Assembly (NCBI GenBank): GCA_030642865.1
Contig: DAOWMW010000092.1
Location: forward strand, 1 to 5,940
Source of the DNA: Desulfobacteraceae bacterium
GTDB lineage: Bacteria; Desulfobacterota; Desulfobacteria; Desulfobacterales; BuS5
Direction of reading: 5' to 3'
DNA: 5,940 bases
Shown piece after piece: positions 1-4,918 of this stretch; positions within the stretch are counted from its first letter, which is position 1, and every line of letters starts with the position of its first letter. Below the pieces are notes generated by a model. It was not told the DNA's origin. It made no database searches and was given only the letters and a program-made list of their open reading frames with translations. The translations under genes were made by a program, and so were the position numbers.

Positions 1-171
1 CCTACGCTTTCGCGCCTTGTCAGGCAGGCGCCTCAACACTTAAAATTGCTAATTTATTTTTGAGAGAACCCTTAATTAATTATCGACAAATAAAATTCAG
101 TAAGGTATAAATTCACGCATAAATTAATTGTATTGCCTCTTTAAATTTTTTTTGCTATATTCAACCATTTT

Positions 172-187
172 ATGACAAAAATGTCAT
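172..187. promoter_or_regulatory. perfect palindrome ATGACA-N4-TGTCAT, possible operator
   Basis: Two perfect 6-bp inverted half-sites are separated by four A residues. The size and symmetry fit a dimeric repressor or activator site of the CRP/FNR general layout, but the half-sites do not match the FNR (TTGAT/ATCAA) or CRP (TGTGA/TCACA) consensus. It lies more than 600 bp upstream of the nearest gene, so a regulatory role for that gene is doubtful. Chance occurrence in AT-rich DNA is quite possible. Confidence 0.2.
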
Positions 188-558
188 TGCGATAAAATCA
201 ATAGTTAATATACAGAACCTGACAATATAGATCAAGTCGAACGCAAAATAAGGTGGTAAGTAGAATTGTGTTGGACGCTTAATTTTATAATTCTAAAAAT
301 ATCATAAACTGAAATATTGAAACAGCTTTGAAACGTCTGCAATCATTTTTTTAATGATTTTGTCAGATACTATTTTTAAAGGGAATCGTCAAGTATTACG
401 ATAATGAATTTCGTGTTTCTGTTTCACGGAACTTATTAGAGCTTGGTTTTTATCCTGGCCATTTCAGGGTATGAGAATTGAAAATAAATACACGATCTGG
501 TTTTCCTCATTACTTATTACTAAAGACGCATCTCTAAGTAACCGAAGATAAAACTAAA

Positions 559-596
559 TCCTGGTTTTTTTGTTTTTTTATAACAAAAATTCAGGA
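559..596 (+). other. candidate stem-loop
   Basis: TCCTG (559-563) pairs with CAGGA (592-596). The adjoining T-rich 5' arm and A-rich 3' arm can extend the stem with a wobble pair and a bulge. It has no T run after the stem, so it is not a normal intrinsic terminator. It could be a leader structure or simply a consequence of homopolymer runs. Confidence 0.2.
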
Positions 597-778
597 GTAA
601 GGCTCTAAACGGTTAAAACTCAATAAAAACGGTATCCAGAATATAGCCCCGGGTTTGTGAAGAGATAACACCCTGGAATTTATTATAAAAAGCTTAAACA
701 AACAACATTCAAAAATAATATAAAGGAGCAGAAAGTTAATTTCAAAATAAATTTTTGAATTTCTGGTTCATAGTTTTT

Positions 779-783
779 AGGAG
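779..783 (+). promoter_or_regulatory. Shine-Dalgarno AGGAG for the 796 gene
   Basis: AGGAG lies 12 nt before the ATG at 796, a longer gap than the usual 5-9 nt. No alternative in-frame start codon lies closer, so the ATG at 796 is kept. Confidence 0.5.
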
Positions 784-795
784 TTTGAATTATAC

Positions 796-1506
796 ATGGT
801 ATATTACAAAATATTAACAATTGGAGCTGTTTATGACTTTGTAAGGGGCCCTTTGCTATTGGTCGCAATACTTCTGTTTATGTCAGGAACTATTTTCCAG
901 ATATTAAGATTCATTAAACTAAGCAGAATGAAAAAGAAAAAGCTGAGACGGTTATCAGTATTCAAAAAAACAGATTGGAAAAACAAAATAAATTCGCATC
1001 ATATTAAGCGACGAATTGCTATGCTTAAAGTGACGATTTTAGGAACAAATACCCTTATGGCAGCAGTTTGTTTTGTTTTTCACCTGTTTCTTTTTGTTGT
1101 GCCTGTTTTTTTAATTGCCCACAATGTAACGTTAGATGAGTTAATTGGTATAAATATTTTTCCTTTTATTTTTGCAGATTCAACTTCAGACTTTTTTACA
1201 GTAATAGTCATATTATGCCTTATCTTTTTTTTCCTAAGGCGTTTCTTCATAAAACGTGTACGATCCATAACCTCGATTAATGATTTTTTTATACTTTTTA
1301 TTGTTGCGACTCCTTTTTTAACAGGTTTTTATCTCTCTCATTTTTCCGCGGGCTATAATATTATCATCATATTACATATTGTTTCCGCAGAGTTCTTGAT
1401 CGCGGCCATACCGTTCACCAAACTGGTGCATATGATATATTTTTTTATCAATCGTTTTTTTGTGGAAAATGAATACAGTTTTACAGATAGCAGCAGAAAA
1501 TGGTAA
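796..1506 (+). CDS. TmcC/DsrM/NarI-like membrane cytochrome b subunit
   Basis: This 236-residue protein has five hydrophobic segments, at about residues 17-40, 82-110, 133-150, 162-183 and 187-219, separated after the first by a strongly basic loop (about 41-79). That is the architecture of NarI-type gamma subunits and their relatives in sulfate reducers (TmcC, HmcE, DsrM), which carry two b hemes and move electrons between quinone or periplasmic cytochromes and a cytoplasmic iron-sulfur subunit. The candidate heme ligands are H96 and H109 in helix 2, and H194 and H212 in helix 5. The 18-residue spacing of the last pair equals that of NarI H187/H205, and the IPFTKLVH stretch around H212 is typical of TmcC/DsrM proteins. 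H182 is an additional histidine at the end of helix 4. The opening YDFVRGPLL also fits the family. The gene stands alone, 576 bp before the iron-sulfur gene. Family membership is well supported; assignment to TmcC rather than another NarI relative rests partly on the neighbouring cytochrome and iron-sulfur genes. Confidence 0.75.
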   Translation: MVYYKILTIGAVYDFVRGPLLLVAILLFMSGTIFQILRFIKLSRMKKKKLRRLSVFKKTDWKNKINSHHIKRRIAMLKVTILGTNTLMAAVCFVFHLFLFVVPVFLIAHNVTLDELIGINIFPFIFADSTSDFFTVIVILCLIFFFLRRFFIKRVRSITSINDFFILFIVATPFLTGFYLSHFSAGYNIIIILHIVSAEFLIAAIPFTKLVHMIYFFINRFFVENEYSFTDSSRKW

Positions 1507-1590
1507 TATCCAGACTTTCACATAAATAATTTCAAGCTGTGCGGTTAGCTATTAGCTAAAATGATCACAGGATGTTTTGCTATAGAGTTT

Positions 1591-1618
1591 CAGATAATAA
1601 ATTTCACTCCGTTATCTG
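1591..1618 (+). other. hairpin CAGATAA/TTATCTG downstream of the cytochrome b gene
   Basis: CAGATAA at 1591-1597 is the exact reverse complement of TTATCTG at 1612-1618, with a 14-nt loop. It begins 85 bp after the stop codon at 1506. There is no T tract after the stem, so it is a poor intrinsic terminator. It could stabilise the 3' end of the upstream mRNA or form one edge of the repeat-like block that follows. Confidence 0.35.
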
Positions 1619-1649
1619 TCCCTGGAGTATTATACCTCGGACGGTTATA

Positions 1650-1830
1650 AATTGCGTTTTTTTGGTGAGCAATGACTATCAAGAGCAAGGCGTGAAGTCA
1701 AAGTGACAGTAGTTCAATTACAAGATCGAACAACGCAGCCATTGATGCTCACGGCCAGTGAAAAAGCGTAAGTCGTGGCCCTGCAATACGCCTTTCTCCC
1801 TCTGGCCAAAGTGAAATTATATTAAAGCCT
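1650..1830. repeat. possible dispersed non-coding repeat with crossing inverted repeats
   Basis: Within this block GTGAGCA (1665-1671) is complementary to TGCTCAC (1746-1752), AAGGCGT (1687-1693) to ACGCCTT (1788-1794), and GGCCA (1753-1757) to TGGCC (1776-1780). The first two pairs interleave, so both could form together only as a pseudoknot. A similar string, GGCCA followed closely by GTGAAA, occurs at 1753-1764 and again near 1804-1815. All frames are closed by stops and the base composition is richer in GC than the flanks. This resembles the non-coding repeats scattered through Desulfobacteraceae and other proteobacterial genomes, but only one copy is in the window, so the repeat nature is not shown here. 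Confidence 0.3.
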
Positions 1831-1850
1831 GTGCCTGCCTTTATCCAATT

Positions 1851-1990
1851 TTAAAGATCAGGCTTAATTTTTGAGATATTGAAAAGTTTGTTTAATATCC
1901 AATGGAACGCCGGAATTTTTTTATTTAGGCATTGTTTTAATCTGCTCAAAATTTCAGCATTCCTGCCTGCTCCGCAACCACTGTACGCCG
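1851..1990 (-). pseudogene. short minus-strand coding-like fragment, unidentified
   Basis: Reading leftward from about 1990 to a stop at 1851-1853, one frame gives about 45 residues that begin SGCGAGRNAEILSRL and end NISKIKPDL. Their composition is like that of a real soluble protein. The same open frame continues upstream to 2126, but that part is lysine- and phenylalanine-rich low-complexity sequence and overlaps the start of the iron-sulfur gene on the other strand, so it is unlikely to be real. The GCGAGRN string recalls the glycine motif of class I methyltransferases, but no other part of that fold follows. It may be a relic of a gene end or part of a repeat, and I do not recognise it. 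Confidence 0.2.
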
Positions 1991-2070
1991 GCTTGAAGTA
2001 AAACCTTTTTAAATATTTTATGGATTTTAAAATAATTAAGACCACATTCTTTTTTTTATTAAACTTAAAC

Positions 2071-2074
2071 GGAG
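2071..2074 (+). promoter_or_regulatory. Shine-Dalgarno GGAG that sets the start at 2083
   Basis: GGAG lies 8 nt before the ATG at 2083. The in-frame ATG further upstream at 2020 has no comparable site and would add a hydrophobic, phenylalanine-rich stretch unlike the family, so 2083 is the preferred start. Confidence 0.7.
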
Positions 2075-2082
2075 TTTTTTTA

Positions 2083-2463
2083 ATGACTGCGAATAATACA
2101 GGGACTGTTGATATTAAAAAAATCAAACAAATGCTTGATAAGCATAAAGTAAAGATGAAACTTTCTTTAAAAGTTTGCGCTCATTGCACATTATGTGCTG
2201 AGAGTTGCCTGATGTACACGTCCCATGGAAAGGAGCCTGAATATATGCCTTCGCACAAGTTTATAAATTCAATCGGCAAACTGTATAAAAAAAGGGGGGT
2301 GGTTGACATAAAAACCCTTGAAGAAATTAAAGAAACAGTATGGGAAAAATGTGTTTTGTGTATGCGATGTTACTGCCCCCTTGGAATCGACATTCCTGAA
2401 ATGATTATTCTCGCAAGAAGCATCTGCCGTTCCCAAAATATTTTCCCCACCTATGATAAATAA
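2083..2463 (+). CDS. HdrC/TmcB-like 4Fe-4S dicluster protein, short form
   Basis: This 126-residue protein has no export signal and is predicted to be cytoplasmic. It has two cysteine clusters suited to [4Fe-4S] centres. The first is C32-x2-C35-x2-C38-x3-C42, the classical ferredoxin pattern. The second is C90-x2-C93-x2-C96-x1-C98-P followed by LGIDIP, where the last gap is one residue instead of the usual three. This paired arrangement, separated by about 48 residues with a PEYMPS stretch between, is that of HdrC and of the N-terminal part of TmcB/DsrK/HdrD-like proteins, which pass electrons between a membrane cytochrome b and a catalytic site. Unlike TmcB or HdrD it stops right after the ferredoxin module and lacks the CCG domains that would hold a non-cubane cluster, so it should be an electron-transfer subunit only. 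It begins a plus-strand group with the tetraheme cytochrome and MetV-like genes. Membership in the ferredoxin-like HdrC group is secure; the exact complex is not. Confidence 0.8.
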   Translation: MTANNTGTVDIKKIKQMLDKHKVKMKLSLKVCAHCTLCAESCLMYTSHGKEPEYMPSHKFINSIGKLYKKRGVVDIKTLEEIKETVWEKCVLCMRCYCPLGIDIPEMIILARSICRSQNIFPTYDK

Positions 2464-2552
2464 TTATTTTACGGCTTGTTTGAAAAAAATAATTCGCTGA
2501 GCAGGTGATTTTCAAAATTTCAATAAAAAGTTAAAGATGTGGAAAAAATAAA

Positions 2553-2969
2553 ATGAATTATCGAAAATATACTGTTATTTTTTATATACTGTTTATTACA
2601 GTATCTATTTTTTTTAGTGCTTCAACTCTTTTTTCTCAGCCTGAAAAAATTATTTTGGACCATACTGGTCAATGTAAGAAAAAAGAGCGTTCAAATGTTA
2701 TTTTCCCCCATGAAACTCATATGGAAAGTATGGACTGTATTGACTGTCATCATAAATATAAAAATAATTCCAATGTTCTTGATGAAAATGAGCTTGAAGA
2801 GGGAAATCCTGACATAGCCTGTTCGGCGTGCCATAAAATGAATACCCAGTGTCAGCTGATGAATGTTTATCATGGCCAGTGCCTTGCCTGTCATAATAAA
2901 AACAAAAAAAACTGCGGTCTGAACTGCCCAAGGCTGTGCAACGATTGTCACCCTAAGAAAAAGAGGTAA
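2553..2969 (+). CDS. periplasmic tetraheme cytochrome c, c3 (class III) type
   Basis: The 138-residue precursor has an N-terminal signal peptide: basic residues at 4-5, a hydrophobic core at about 7-23, and likely cleavage near residue 28. Four CxxCH heme sites follow, at C62-H66, C90-H94, C110-H114 and C129-H133. Distal ligands can be assigned as in cytochrome c3: H53 and H56 (the FPHETH motif), H67 directly after the first heme site, and H107 (YHGQC) just before the third. This gives bis-histidine coordination for all four hemes and a low-potential periplasmic electron carrier. All sites have the two-residue spacing, whereas classical type I c3 has some CxxxxCH sites; TmcA-like c3 proteins are a possible relative. 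C41, C100, C121 and C125 are not part of heme motifs. Its start lies 89 bp after the iron-sulfur gene, with only a weak ribosome site (GGAA at 2541-2544), and its stop is 2 bp before the MetV-like gene. The tetraheme c3-type call is strong; the specific partner is inferred. Confidence 0.88.
   Translation: MNYRKYTVIFYILFITVSIFFSASTLFSQPEKIILDHTGQCKKKERSNVIFPHETHMESMDCIDCHHKYKNNSNVLDENELEEGNPDIACSACHKMNTQCQLMNVYHGQCLACHNKNKKNCGLNCPRLCNDCHPKKKR
2961..2966 (+). promoter_or_regulatory. Shine-Dalgarno AAGAGG inside the cytochrome gene end
   Basis: AAGAGG lies 5 nt before the GTG at 2972 and within the last codons of the cytochrome gene. This supports the GTG start and suggests translational coupling of the two genes. 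Confidence 0.6.
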
Positions 2970-2971
2970 AC

Positions 2972-3646
2972 GTGGTAAAAGGAACCAGAAAACCATTAGA
3001 AGAGATTAAGGATTATTTATCAAAATATAATAAAATATTAATTCTCGGGTGTGGAGGATGCGCTTCTGTTTGCCTTGCAGGGGGTCAAAAAGAGGTAAAT
3101 ATTTTGAAGGTTGAACTTGAATTAGCTTTAAAGAAAAATGATGCCCGAAAAAAAATTGACGGTTTTACCATTGAACGTCAATGTAATGTGCAGTTTTTTG
3201 AAGAGCTTGAAAACATGGTTCCAGATTATGACTGCATATTATCCATGGCCTGTGGTGCCGGGGTTCAGCTTGTTGCGGAGCAATTCAGGACCAAGCCTGT
3301 GTTTCCGGCACTTAATACTGTCTCCATCGGAATAGACAGAGAGATTGGAATGTACGAAGAAAAATGCAGGGCCTGTGGAGAATGTGTATTGGCTTATACC
3401 GGTGGAATATGTCCTGTTACCAGATGCGCCAAAGGCCTGTTCAACGGTCCCTGTGGGGGAACAAATAACGGGAAATGCGAAATAAGTGATGATATATCAT
3501 GCGCCTGGAATGATATTTTTAATATTTTAAAAGAACAAAACAGGCTTGAAGACATCTTGAAAATTCGTGAGCCAATGCAGTGGAAAAATCAAATTCAAAG
3601 AACAACTATTCAGAAACCATACATGGATAGATACCTGGGGAAATAA
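2972..3646 (+). CDS. metV: MetV-like partner of methylene-tetrahydrofolate reductase
   Basis: The 224-residue cytoplasmic protein belongs to the methylene-tetrahydrofolate reductase C-terminal family (Pfam family PF12225), which is the separate MetV subunit in acetogens and in sulfate reducers with a Wood-Ljungdahl pathway. MetV binds iron-sulfur clusters and feeds electrons to MetF, which interconverts methylene- and methyl-tetrahydrofolate. Visible hallmarks are GCGGCASVC at 26-34 (C27, C30, C34) followed by AGGQKEV, ERQC with C71, SMACGAGVQ with C94, the cluster-binding C132-x2-C135-x2-C138 with TGGICPVTRC (C147, C152), NGPCGG (C161), and C169 and C177. All motifs expected for the family are present and the length is normal, so the protein looks intact. 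It uses a GTG start, 2 bp after the cytochrome stop. No metF follows: the next 530 bp hold only a short ORF and a decayed insertion relic. Family assignment is firm. Whether it serves a MetF encoded elsewhere or another reductase is open. Confidence 0.85.
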   Translation: MVKGTRKPLEEIKDYLSKYNKILILGCGGCASVCLAGGQKEVNILKVELELALKKNDARKKIDGFTIERQCNVQFFEELENMVPDYDCILSMACGAGVQLVAEQFRTKPVFPALNTVSIGIDREIGMYEEKCRACGECVLAYTGGICPVTRCAKGLFNGPCGGTNNGKCEISDDISCAWNDIFNILKEQNRLEDILKIREPMQWKNQIQRTTIQKPYMDRYLGK

Positions 3647-3684
3647 TTGGCATCTTTATTGTTTAAAAAAAGGTAACTACTTAG

Positions 3685-3801
3685 ATGGACAGGCAAAAGA
3701 TTGAAGATTATTTTAAAGCTGTGTTTGATGTAAAACCAGCAGTTTCTCTGCCAAAAAGCCGCAATTGTGTTTTTTGGGTATCTTTGGCCGTCAGCCTGTA
3801 A
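3685..3801 (+). pseudogene. short 38-codon ORF after metV, probably a broken gene start
   Basis: An ATG at 3685, 38 bp after metV and preceded by AAAAAAAGG at 3665-3673, opens a frame starting MDRQKIEDYFKAVFD that closes at 3801. The first 24 residues look like the start of a normal soluble protein. After about 3755 the composition changes to a hydrophobic run and the frame overlaps the minus-strand transposase-like relic. I read this as the 5' end of a former operon gene cut off by the insertion or by a later deletion. The original function cannot be told from the remaining residues, and it does not match the start of MetF as I know it. It could also be a chance ORF. Confidence 0.25.
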
Positions 3802-4059
3802 ATACCTTCATTCTGAGAGTAAGCAGTTACCATATTTTTATTACTATTACCGACCCTGCTGTTACGTCCCAGAGCCTGTTCCAACTGATACCCGTACATC
3901 GAATTTCTTCCTGCAGCTTCCGAAAATTTGACTTAATGCCCAGAAAGAAACATTGAATTTTTTCAGAAAAAAGGGTTTTTTGACTTCATCTGTCATTTCT
4001 GCCGTATATGGCGTTACAAACGAGGTGCGTATTGTACAGGCGGTGCCCGCAATTTCAAT
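3708..4059 (-). pseudogene. decayed transposase-like relic with frameshift
   Basis: On the minus strand one frame is open from 4059 to 3865 and includes TPYTAEMTDEVKKPF and FNVSFWALSQIFG. A second frame, open down to 3708, continues as RNSMYGYQLEQALGRNS. The two join exactly if 10 bp are removed at the repeat CTTCC-tgcag-CTTCC (3907-3921, plus strand), giving FGRNSMYGYQLEQALGRNS without a break. From memory, the combined motif (PFWALS, FGRN, MYWY-x-LE-x-x-LGRNS) belongs to a transposase-like protein family found in many copies in Desulfobacteraceae and related genomes; I cannot name its IS family with certainty. N-terminal coding sequence above 4059 is closed by stops and the part below about 3800 is not recognisable, so only a central piece survives. 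No terminal inverted repeats or target duplications were found. Confidence 0.5.
3907..3921. repeat. 10-bp tandem insertion flanked by CTTCC repeats
   Basis: CTTCC occurs at 3907-3911 and 3917-3921 with TGCAG between. Deleting one 10-bp unit rejoins the two open frames of the minus-strand relic into one sensible peptide. This marks the mutation that broke that reading frame. Confidence 0.55.
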
Positions 4060-4128
4060 TCAATGGATCATAAGGATCGTGAATTTATTTCATCCCCAAT
4101 TCTTAGCCATAACCAGTAACGTCACTCA

Positions 4129-4157
4129 TTATCAAACTCCCCTGAATTCGGTATAAT
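4129..4157 (+). promoter_or_regulatory. sigma70-type promoter TTATCA-N17-TATAAT
   Basis: A perfect -10 box TATAAT at 4152-4157 is preceded at the ideal 17-bp distance by TTATCA (4129-4134), which matches four of six bases of the -35 consensus. Transcription would begin near 4164, giving a short leader that just includes the ribosome site AAAAGGA (4164-4170) before the ATG at 4178. Confidence 0.6.
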
Positions 4158-4177
4158 CAGAAAAAAAGGACTCAAAA

Positions 4178-4870
4178 ATGAATAATACCATGAGTTTAAT
4201 TAAAAAATTTTATCAAATATATCATCAGATAATACATGCCCTTATAATAGCAGAAAAAAAGAGGGATGAAACCCTCAACCTTCTTGGGAAAAAACTACGG
4301 GAAGTTAGAATCCCAGAGCCCTTGCAACAGGCAAATAAAGATGAAATATCCGGTTTTCCCCTGTTGCCCCCTTTTTTTCAATCTGAAATTGATGAAGATT
4401 TTCTCGATAAAACAGATGACTATTTGAGCCAGATAAAAAAAATACTTTCAGGCAGGGATTTTAGAGATGAAAACAACGAAGAATTTTTAGATCTTGTGCC
4501 GGGGATGGTTTTTTTGTATCAAAAAATTATTATGCATGATAAAATCATGGAAGATGAAAAAGGAATTCCTCCAAAACAGAAATCAGAAGCCTTTAAAATG
4601 TCCCTTGTACGGGAAGATCTTGTTCCCCAGGATATTATTGATAACACAACCCCCTTTCTCCCTGATGAGCATATCTGTGACGTTACCCAGGGTACAGATA
4701 AAAATATATATCATTCCGGGGTCAAATATAATATTTGTCACAGTACGGGGGCTGAACCCCTTGATTCTGATGAACTTAAAATGTTGTGTAAGCTGTTGGA
4801 TATTAAGATAAAATTTGGAATGGACACGGAGCAGCTGCTGAATATAATCAGAGTCAAAATAAATGATTGA
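4178..4870 (+). CDS. hypothetical protein, 230 aa, unrecognised
   Basis: This is an intact gene with a good ribosome site (AAAAGGA at 4164-4170, 7 nt before ATG), its own promoter and a terminator, but I do not recognise the family. There is no signal peptide or membrane helix, so it is probably cytoplasmic. Residues 5-44 are predicted helical and rich in charged residues (KKRDETLNLLGKKLREV). The middle is acidic (about 70-105). Residues 163-190 contain the possible metal or redox residues H165, C167, H179, C187 and H188, with a YNICHSTGAEPL stretch. The last 32 residues (about 199-230, ELKMLCKLLDIKI onward) resemble a short helix-extension-helix module of the SAP/HeH type, which in other proteins binds nucleic acid; this is a weak pattern judgement. 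Its stop is 49 bp from the stop of the convergent PEBP gene. It lies outside the metV operon. Confidence 0.75.
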   Translation: MNNTMSLIKKFYQIYHQIIHALIIAEKKRDETLNLLGKKLREVRIPEPLQQANKDEISGFPLLPPFFQSEIDEDFLDKTDDYLSQIKKILSGRDFRDENNEEFLDLVPGMVFLYQKIIMHDKIMEDEKGIPPKQKSEAFKMSLVREDLVPQDIIDNTTPFLPDEHICDVTQGTDKNIYHSGVKYNICHSTGAEPLDSDELKMLCKLLDIKIKFGMDTEQLLNIIRVKIND

Positions 4871-4879
4871 TCAAAGGCC

Positions 4880-4918
4880 GGCCCCGCAGAACAAAATCGG
4901 GGCCAGGGTTGAGTTTTT
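4880..4918 (+). terminator. rho-independent terminator between convergent genes
   Basis: GGCCCCG at 4880-4886 pairs perfectly with CGGGGCC at 4898-4904 around an 11-nt loop, and a T tract follows at 4914-4918 after a 9-nt gap. It starts 9 bp after the stop of the 4178 gene. The same stem lies just after the stop of the minus-strand PEBP gene and may act in both directions, although the minus-strand side has only a poor T run. Confidence 0.7.

Larger units (their letters stand above)
1..795. other. gene-free AT-rich leader/intergenic region
   Basis: No reading frame on either strand here looks like a gene; frames are short and interrupted. What can be seen is a GC-rich stem at the left edge (GCGCCT at 12-17 with AGGCGC at 26-31), a perfect palindrome ATGACA-N4-TGTCAT at 172-187, an AT stem AATCATT/AATGATT at 341-359, a stem TCCTG/CAGGA with T-rich and A-rich arms at 559-596, and a stem CCGGGT/ACCC(T)GG with one bulged base at 649-676. 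A lone TATAAT sits at 286-291 but has no good -35 box at the right distance. AGGAG-like sequences at 593-597 and 724-728 are not followed by a usable start codon. The region may be a long 5' leader of the gene at 796 or ordinary intergenic DNA. Confidence 0.5.
1507..2082. other. 576-bp intergenic region with hairpin and repeat-like block
   Basis: No intact gene is visible. From left to right the region holds a hairpin at 1591-1618, a block at about 1650-1830 rich in paired inverted repeats, a minus-strand coding-like fragment at about 1851-1990, and then AT-rich DNA that should contain the promoter of the iron-sulfur gene. A weak candidate is TTGAAG near 1993 with TTTTAT 17 bp downstream. In related organisms tmc-type genes are normally contiguous, so this gap may reflect insertion of repeat DNA between once adjacent genes; that is inference. 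Confidence 0.5.

Noticed and set aside
683..868. minus-strand open frame across the start of the cytochrome b gene
   Set aside because: It overlaps the well-supported plus-strand gene, has no ribosome site or family features, and is hydrophobic low-complexity sequence.
1080..1268. minus-strand open frame inside the cytochrome b gene
   Set aside because: It is the complement of transmembrane codons; its lysine/arginine-rich composition is the expected shadow.
2020..2082. upstream ATG extending the iron-sulfur gene by 21 codons
   Set aside because: It has no ribosome site and adds a phenylalanine-rich stretch foreign to the family; GGAG at 2071-2074 supports the ATG at 2083.
2462..2494. AT-only inverted repeat AATTATTTT/AAAATAATT after the iron-sulfur gene, as a terminator
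   Set aside because: The stem has no GC pairs and no following T tract, so it would be weak; the downstream cytochrome gene is likely in the same unit.
2617..2996. open frames on both strands overlapping the cytochrome gene
   Set aside because: They are shadows of a gene with four clear CxxCH motifs; none shows family features.
3138..3335. alternative plus-strand frame inside metV
   Set aside because: It lies wholly within the MetV frame, whose conserved cysteines leave no doubt about the correct reading.
3765..4156. two plus-strand open frames (3765-3956 and 3953-4156)
   Set aside because: They are antisense to the transposase-like relic, lack good ribosome sites (the second uses a TTG) and have shadow-like hydrophobic composition.
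4494..4811. plus-strand frame inside the 4178 gene
   Set aside because: It is out of frame within a complete gene that has a promoter, ribosome site and terminator; it has no ribosome site of its own.
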